From Dryomyza anilis (lineage: Eukaryota > Arthropoda > Insecta > Diptera > Dryomyzidae): DNA of 64,000 nucleotides. The notes under the pieces are model-generated. The model made no database searches. It saw only the letters and a list, made by a program, of their open reading frames with translations, and was not told where the DNA came from. Each line of letters begins with the position of its first letter. Positions within the stretch are counted from its first letter, which is position 1. Positions 58,836 through 64,000 of the stretch are shown here, one piece after another. A program made the position numbers and the translations under genes. The stretch spans positions 70,218,803-70,282,802 of the forward strand of contig OX638135.1 in assembly GCA_951804985.1 (NCBI GenBank). The letters run 5' to 3'.

Positions 58836-59009
58836 AGTATCTTATAGTTATTAATCCAGCTAAAACAATTCCTATATGTGCCACAGATGAATAAGCAATT
58901 AAAGCCTTAAGGACTGTTTGCCGCAAACAAACAAAACGGATTAAGACACCTCCCACTAAACTAATTCTAATCCAAATAAAATTTAACTTTAACCCGACTA
59001 ATTGTAAAA
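58836..59009. repeat. 174-bp tandem repeat in nad4, unit 2
   Basis: Second copy of 58662-58835, ending CGACTAATTGTAAAA. Substitutions between the units accumulated after duplication. Confidence 0.93.
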
Positions 59010-59703
59010 AATAAAATACCCGTAATAAACCATACCCACCTAATTTTAATATAATTCCACCTAAATTATTGAACCAGATACAGGAGCTTTAACATGAGCC
59101 TTTGGAAGTCATAAATGAACTAAAAATATAGGCATTTTCACTAAAAAGGCCAAAATTATACCAAAATAAACCAACTCACTATTAAATAAGTAGTCTCTTA
59201 ACAAATAAAAATGTATAGACCCAGAAAAGTTGTACAAATAAAAAATTCCTACTAGTATAGGTAAATACACTAATAAAGTATAAAATAATAAATACACCCC
59301 AGCTTGAAGACACTCAGGTTGATACCCCCATCCTAAAATTAAAAAAAAGTTGGAATTAAACTACTTTCAAAAAATAAGTAAAATATAAATAAACTCATTC
59401 TTCTAAAAATTAAAACTAAAAACAATAATAACATTAACACATTAATTCAGAAAAATTAATTACTATATTTATTAACTGATTCTCTTGCTATTAATATAAG
59501 AGAAAAAATTCAAACGCTTAATAAAATTAATCCATAAGACAATATATCACAACCTAAAAAATAAGAAATATTTATAAAATAATTTCTGAAATAGTTAAAC
59601 ATAATCACAAAAAATGTGATAATAAATAATAAATTCTGAACCATTCAAAAAGCATTATTAATAAAACACACTGGAACTAAAAATAAGATTATAAATAAGA
59701 TTT

Positions 59704-59848
59704 TTAACATTGTAAAGAATTAAAAGATTGAAAGTAATCATTCCCATGAGTTCGAATTATTGAAACAAAAATTGAGAGGTCTAACGCCCCTTCACAGACA
59801 CTAAAAGTTAAAAATATTATACAAAAAATCTTTCATAATTAAATACAT

Positions 59849-59889
<41 letters not shown>

Positions 59890-60022
59890 AACAAAAATAA
59901 TCTTAAAACAATATATTCTAATCTTAATAATATAGATAGTAAATGTTTACGGTTAGAAACAAATACAAAAAACCTATAATTAACAAAATACTTAGTAGAC
60001 TTCAATATATAATTATAATCAT
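59704..60022 (-). pseudogene. nad4L: NUMT copy of nad4L with microsatellite expansion
   Basis: Minus strand from ATG at 60020-60022: MIMIMYWSLLS, a shift near 59972, FVSNRKHLLSILLRLEYIVL, then an expanded (TTTA)n run (59848-59887) giving FIYLFIYLFIYLN where functional genes have FIYLN, and VSVKG/SVCEGAL after another shift near 59818. Overlaps nad4 by the conserved ATGTTAA. Confidence 0.88.
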
Positions 60023-60024
60023 TA

Positions 60025-60088
60025 GTTTTAATAGTTTAATAAAAAATTGGTCTTGTAATCCAAAAATAAAAGATACTTCTTTAAAACT
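60025..60088 (+). tRNA. trnT: NUMT copy of trnT
   Basis: GTTTTAATAGTTTAATAAAA start, TTGGTCTTGTAATCCAA arm (TGT anticodon), TTAAAAC 3' acceptor. Confidence 0.87.
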
Positions 60089-60156
60089 TCAAGAAGAAAG
60101 ACATTTTTTTATCATTAATCCCCAAAATTAATATTTTAATTAAACTACTTCTTGAA
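60089..60156 (-). tRNA. trnP: NUMT copy of trnP
   Basis: Minus-strand TCAAGAAGTAGTTTAATTAA start and TTTTGGGGA anticodon arm (TGG). The acceptor appears lengthened by an AAGAAG repeat. Confidence 0.82.
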
Positions 60157-60157
60157 A

Positions 60158-60684
60158 TTATACAACTTATATTATTTTCTTTTATAATAATTTTTAATTT
60201 TATCTTCTTCATACAAATAATTCATCCCTTGGCAATAGGTTTAATACTTTTAGTAAAAACCCTAACAATTTGCATAATTACAGGAATAATTTCTAAAAGA
60301 TTTTGATTCTCCTATGTATTATTCCTATTTTTTTTAGGAGGAATATTAGTTTTATTTATTTATGTAAAATCTTTAGCTTCAAATAAAATATTTTCATTAT
60401 CAATAAAATTATCAATTGCATCTATTATAATAATTTCACTATTATTTATTTTATCTTTAATTATAGATAAATCAACGATTTAATTTTTTACTGTTAATAA
60501 CGAAATATAACAATTATCAAACATAAACTCTTTTAATTTAGAAAATTCAATTAGACTATACAAACTATATAATTATCCTACTAATTCCGTAACCATTTTA
60601 TTAATAAATTACTTATTAGTTACTTTAATTGCTATTGTTAAAATTACTAAAATATTCTACGGACCCTTATGATTAATAAATTAA
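60158..60684 (+). pseudogene. nad6: NUMT copy of nad6
   Basis: IIQLMLFSFMMIFNFIFFMQ, HPLAMGLMLLVKTLTICMIT, FFLGGMLVLFIYVKSLASNK, then in-frame TAA codons near 60480 and 60508 (after MDKSTI), and again recognisable [15 protein letters not shown] and FYGPLWLMN. The length is not a multiple of three. Not translatable. Confidence 0.9.
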
Positions 60685-61803
60685 TGAATAAACCTATTCG
60701 ATCAAATCACCCCTTACTAAAAATTCCAAACAATGCATTAGTAGACTTACCAGCTCCTATTAATATTTCAGCCTGATGAAATTTTGGATCATTATTAGGA
60801 ATTTGCTTAGTAACTCAGATTTTAAAGGCCTATTTTTAGCTATACACTATACAGCGGATATCAATATGGCATTTAATAGAGTAAATCACATTTGTCGTGA
60901 TGTAAATTACGGTTGATTATTACGGACACTACACGCTAATGGAGCATAATTCTTTTTTATTTGTATTTATCTTCATGTAGGACGAGGAATCTACTACGGA
61001 TCATACTTATTTACCCCCACCTGAATGGCAGGTGTAATCTTATTATTTTTAGTCATAGGAACTGCCTTTATAGGATATGTTCTTCCTTGAGGACAAATAT
61101 CATTTTGAGGGGCTACTGTTATTACAAACCTACTATCAGCAATTCCATACTTAGGAATTGATTTAGTACAATGAGTTTGAGGAGGATTTGCTGTGGATAA
61201 CGCTACATTAACCCGATTTTTTACTTTTCATTTTATTTTACCATTTATTGTACTAGCAATAACAATAATTCATTTATTATTTCTTCACCAAACAGGATCC
61301 AATAACCCTATAGGAATAAATTCAAATATCGATAAAATCCCTTTCCATCCTTATTTTACGTTTAAGGATATCGTAGGGTTTTTAGTAACATTAGGATTAC
61401 TAATTCTATTAACTCTTATTAATTCATACCTTTTAGGAGATCCAGAGATGCTAATCCATTAGTTACTCCAGTTCATATTCAACCTGAGTGATACTTCCTA
61501 TTTGCTTATGCTATTCTTCGGTCAATTCCAAAAAAACTAGGAGGAGTAATTGCATTAGTACTTTCAATTGGTATTTTAGCAATCTTACCATTTTACCACT
61601 TAAGTTAAGGAATTCAATTTTACCCAATTAATAAAATTATATTTTGAGGTATAGTAGTAACAGTAATTTTATTAACATGAATTGGAGCACGACCAATAGA
61701 AGACCCCTATGTAATTGTAGGTCAAATCCTTACTGTTGTATACTTCTTATACTACCTAATTAACCCAATAGTAGCTAAATGATGAGATAGACTTTTAAAT
61801 TAG
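60684..61803 (+). pseudogene. cob: NUMT copy of cob
   Basis: [37 protein letters not shown], a one-base loss near 60827 (Q-I-L-T-G expected), [39 protein letters not shown] followed by TAA instead of a serine codon near 60950, [52 protein letters not shown], a ~11-bp loss near 61447 (GDP...ANPLVTP), and [20 protein letters not shown] with TAG. Heme-ligand histidines in MHYTAD and RTLHANG are present. Another gap lies near 61608. Confidence 0.93.
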
Positions 61804-61868
61804 TTAATGAGCTTGAACAAGCTTATGTTTTGAAAACATAAGATAGAAATAAAATTTTCTATTAACTT
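61802..61868 (+). tRNA. trnS2: NUMT copy of trnS2 (UCN)
   Basis: AGTTAATGAGCTTGAACAAG start, TATGTTTTGAAAACATA arm (TGA anticodon), ATTAACTT end. The TACTAATTTTAATTAAT just downstream resembles the spacer bound by the mitochondrial termination factor in flies. Confidence 0.88.
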
Positions 61869-61879
61869 TACTAATTTTA

Positions 61880-62803
61880 ATTAATAAAATCAAATAAACT
61901 AATAAAATTTTAAATCCAATGAAAAATAATAGATAATTTAAAGAAAAAGGTAAAAAACACTTTCAAGCTAAATACATTAATTTATCATAATGGAATCGAG
62001 GTAAAGTTCCACGAACCCAAATAAACACAAAAGAAATAAAAGTCAACTTTACATAAAATAACAAATTAAATACATCCCCGCCTAAAAATATTAATCTAAA
62101 TAATATACTTATAAATAAAATTCTAGCATACTCCGCTAAAAAAATAAATGCAAAACCTCCTCTCCTGTACTCAACATTAAACCCAGAAACTAGCTCAGAT
62201 TCCCCAGCAAAATCAAAAGGAGTACGATTAGTTTCTGCCAAAGAAATTCTAAATCAAACTAATGCTAATGGAAATAAAATAATCAAAAATCAAGTATAAT
62301 ACTGATAATGAATAAACCCAATCATATTAAAATTTCCAATTAAAAAAACAAAAGATAATAAAATTAAAGCTAATCTAACCTCATAAGAAATAGTCTGAGC
62401 AACCGCTCGTAACCCCCCTAATAAAGCATAATTTGAATTCGAAGACCACCCAGCAATTATAACTGTATAAACACCTAAACTAGTACAACATAAAAAAAAT
62501 AATAAACCTAAATTAAAAGAAAATAACTTAATTAATAACGGTATACACATTCAAACCAAAAGAGACAAAAATAATGAAAATACTGGAGAAAGGTAATAAG
62601 AAATATAATTTGATAACAAAGGATAAGTTTGTAAATAACTTAATTGCATCACAAAATGGTTGCGGAATTCCCATAATTCCAACTTTATTAGGACCCTTAC
62701 GAATTTGAATATAACCTAATGCTCTAATAAATTTAAAAAAGCAACTCATACTAGTACACAAACAATTAATAATAATCTTCCTACTAATGATAAAATTAAC
62801 TCG
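61880..62803 (-). pseudogene. nad1: NUMT copy of nad1, frameshifted
   Basis: Minus strand: [16 protein letters not shown], a ~8-base loss near 62735 (after LLE), [20 protein letters not shown], another loss near 62640 (LFTKEQTYP region), [60 protein letters not shown] (one residue short of the usual FAEGESE), and [16 protein letters not shown]. Start codon not certain. Confidence 0.9.
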
Positions 62804-62815
62804 ATATGAAACAAG

Positions 62816-62880
62816 TACTATTTGTAATAAAAATTATATAAATAAATTCTAAATTTATTGCACTAATCTGCCAAAATAGC
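62816..62880 (-). tRNA. trnL1: NUMT copy of trnL1 (CUN)
   Basis: Minus-strand GCTATTTTGGCAGATTAGTG start, AATTTAGAATTT arm (TAG anticodon), AAATAGTA end. Confidence 0.87.
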
Positions 62881-64000
62881 TTATATTAATTATATTCATT
62901 ATTAAAAAAAAAATTATTCAAATACTTGGTCCTTTCGTACTAAAATATTTTAATAAATTAAAGATAGAAACCAACCTGGCTTACGCCGGTTTGAACTCAG
63001 ATCATGTAAGAATTTAAAAGTCGAACAGACTTAAAATTTGAACGGCTGCGCCCAAAATTATATCTTAATCCAACATCGAGGTCGCAATCTTTTTTATCGA
63101 TATGAACTCTCCAAAAAAATTACGCTGTTATCCCTAAAGTAACTTAAATTTTTAATCGTTATTAACGGATCAATTATTCATAAATTAATGATTTTAAAAA
63201 TTAAAAGTTTATTAAATTTTAATATCACCCCAATATATTTTAGTTTATAATAACAAAATTAATCTACACGATTAAAATAAACAAAATATAAAGATTTATA
63301 GGGTCTTCTCGTCTTTTAAAAAAAATTTTAGCTTTTTGACTAAAAAATAAAATTCTATAATAAATTTAAATGAAACAGTTAATATTTCGTTCAACCATTC
63401 ATACCAGCCTTCAATTAAAAGACTAATGATTATGCTACCTTTTTACAGTTAGTATACTGCGGCCATTTAATAAATATCAGTGGGCAGGCTAGACTTTAAA
63501 TTAATTTCAAAAAGACATGTTTTTGTTAAACAGGCGAATATTATTTTTGCCGAATTCTTTACATAAACTTTTAATTTAAAATTATTTTTACATAAAAATA
63601 TACTAATTTTATCAGTATTACTTTACTAACTATACTAATTTTATCATTATTACTTTACTTTTAATGTTAAAGTAAATACTTTTATAAATAATTAAAGTTT
63701 AATAAATAATATAATTTATTAAATAAATTATAAGAAATTTTTTAATAATTGCTAATTCTAAGCATATATTTTTAAATCATTATTTATTACTTTTAAGTAT
63801 TTATTTTACAGCTTATCCCATAAAATATTAGAAATTAAAATTATTTAAAATATTTTCCTAAATTAAATTTATTTCTAAAAGAACTAGAAACCTTTAAAAA
63901 GGAATAACATTTCATTTCTAATAAGATATTTTAAATAATTTTGTCACATTAACTTAAATATCTTATTAACTCTTTTAAAATCGAGAAAATAAATATTTTT
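62881..64000 (-). rRNA. rrnL: NUMT copy of rrnL (16S), partial at window edge
   Basis: Contains the conserved large-subunit blocks (given on the + strand) CCGGTTTGAACTCAGATCAT (~62987), CGAGGTCGCAATC (~63078), ACGCTGTTATCCCTAAAGTA (~63121) and GGGTCTTCTCGTC (~63301). About 1.12 kb is in the window, short of the ~1.3 kb expected for insects, so the end lies outside. Near 63600-63660 a CATACTAATTTTATCA segment is repeated, probably a small duplication. Confidence 0.9.

Larger units (their letters stand above)
58206..59710 (-). pseudogene. nad4: NUMT copy of nad4 with 174-bp tandem duplication
   Basis: Minus strand from ATG at 59708-59710: [16 protein letters not shown], a premature TAA after VNKYSN near 59460, [40 protein letters not shown], a one-base loss near 59064 (SMI-LGGI region), then [19 protein letters not shown] occurring twice because of a 174-bp duplication (58662-58835 and 58836-59009). 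It continues [34 protein letters not shown] and [12 protein letters not shown]. Length is about 1505 instead of ~1340 bases. Confidence 0.93.

Overview
The window is a piece of nuclear DNA from a higher fly (Diptera, Brachycera, probably Schizophora). Four things support this: two coding exons of the conserved calcium/calmodulin-dependent kinase CaMKI with ordinary GT-AG splice sites, retrotransposon families typical of flies, a long nuclear copy of mitochondrial DNA in the ancestral insect gene order, and the AT-rich background. I cannot name the species. In Drosophila melanogaster, as I recall, CaMKI lies on the small repeat-rich fourth (dot, Muller F) chromosome. A dot-like or pericentromeric location would fit this window, but that is inference.

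Layout. (1) 1-22740: a giant simple satellite built on the 9-bp unit TCTTTTTGA, T-rich on the + strand throughout. It contains blocks with 10-bp (TTTTTTGATC) and 11-bp (TTTTTGTGATC) periods, re-used cassettes of variant units, and two islands (6309-8220, 20964-21800) of a different, more complex repeat. (2) 22735-27520: a fragment of a non-LTR retrotransposon endonuclease on the minus strand, then a nearly complete RTE-like element on the plus strand with a 13-bp target-site duplication and two frameshifts. (3) 27928-46159: one BEL/Pao LTR retrotransposon with a CTTGT target-site duplication. Its integrase is split by a Ty3/gypsy-type element inserted in the opposite orientation (32293-45124). 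The gypsy element is itself disturbed by a large inverted duplication centred on a (TA)n tract near 33.4 kb, by a 377-bp inverted-repeat element, and by the apparent loss of integrase. (4) 46270-47531: a Jockey/CR1-like reverse transcriptase fragment. (5) 47747-48026: two consecutive CaMKI exons, followed by AT-rich intron-like DNA with a diverged set of ~460-bp repeats. (6) 52474-64000: a nuclear mitochondrial insertion (NUMT) of at least 11.5 kb, running from cox1 to rrnL and leaving the window still inside rrnL. It is colinear with the ancestral insect mitochondrial genome but carries frameshifts, deletions, stops, a 174-bp tandem duplication in nad4 and an altered trnF anticodon.

How the parts fit: the only host gene I can support is CaMKI. 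No upstream CaMKI exon is visible in the 47.7 kb to its left. If the gene is intact and correctly assembled, one of its introns contains the whole satellite and all the nested retroelements, or at least crosses the left window edge. If not, the two exons are a stranded remnant. Everything else is selfish, structural or decayed DNA. Long satellite-derived reading frames such as (Ile-Phe-Leu)n or (Lys-Asp-Gln)n are arithmetic consequences of the 9-bp period and are not genes.
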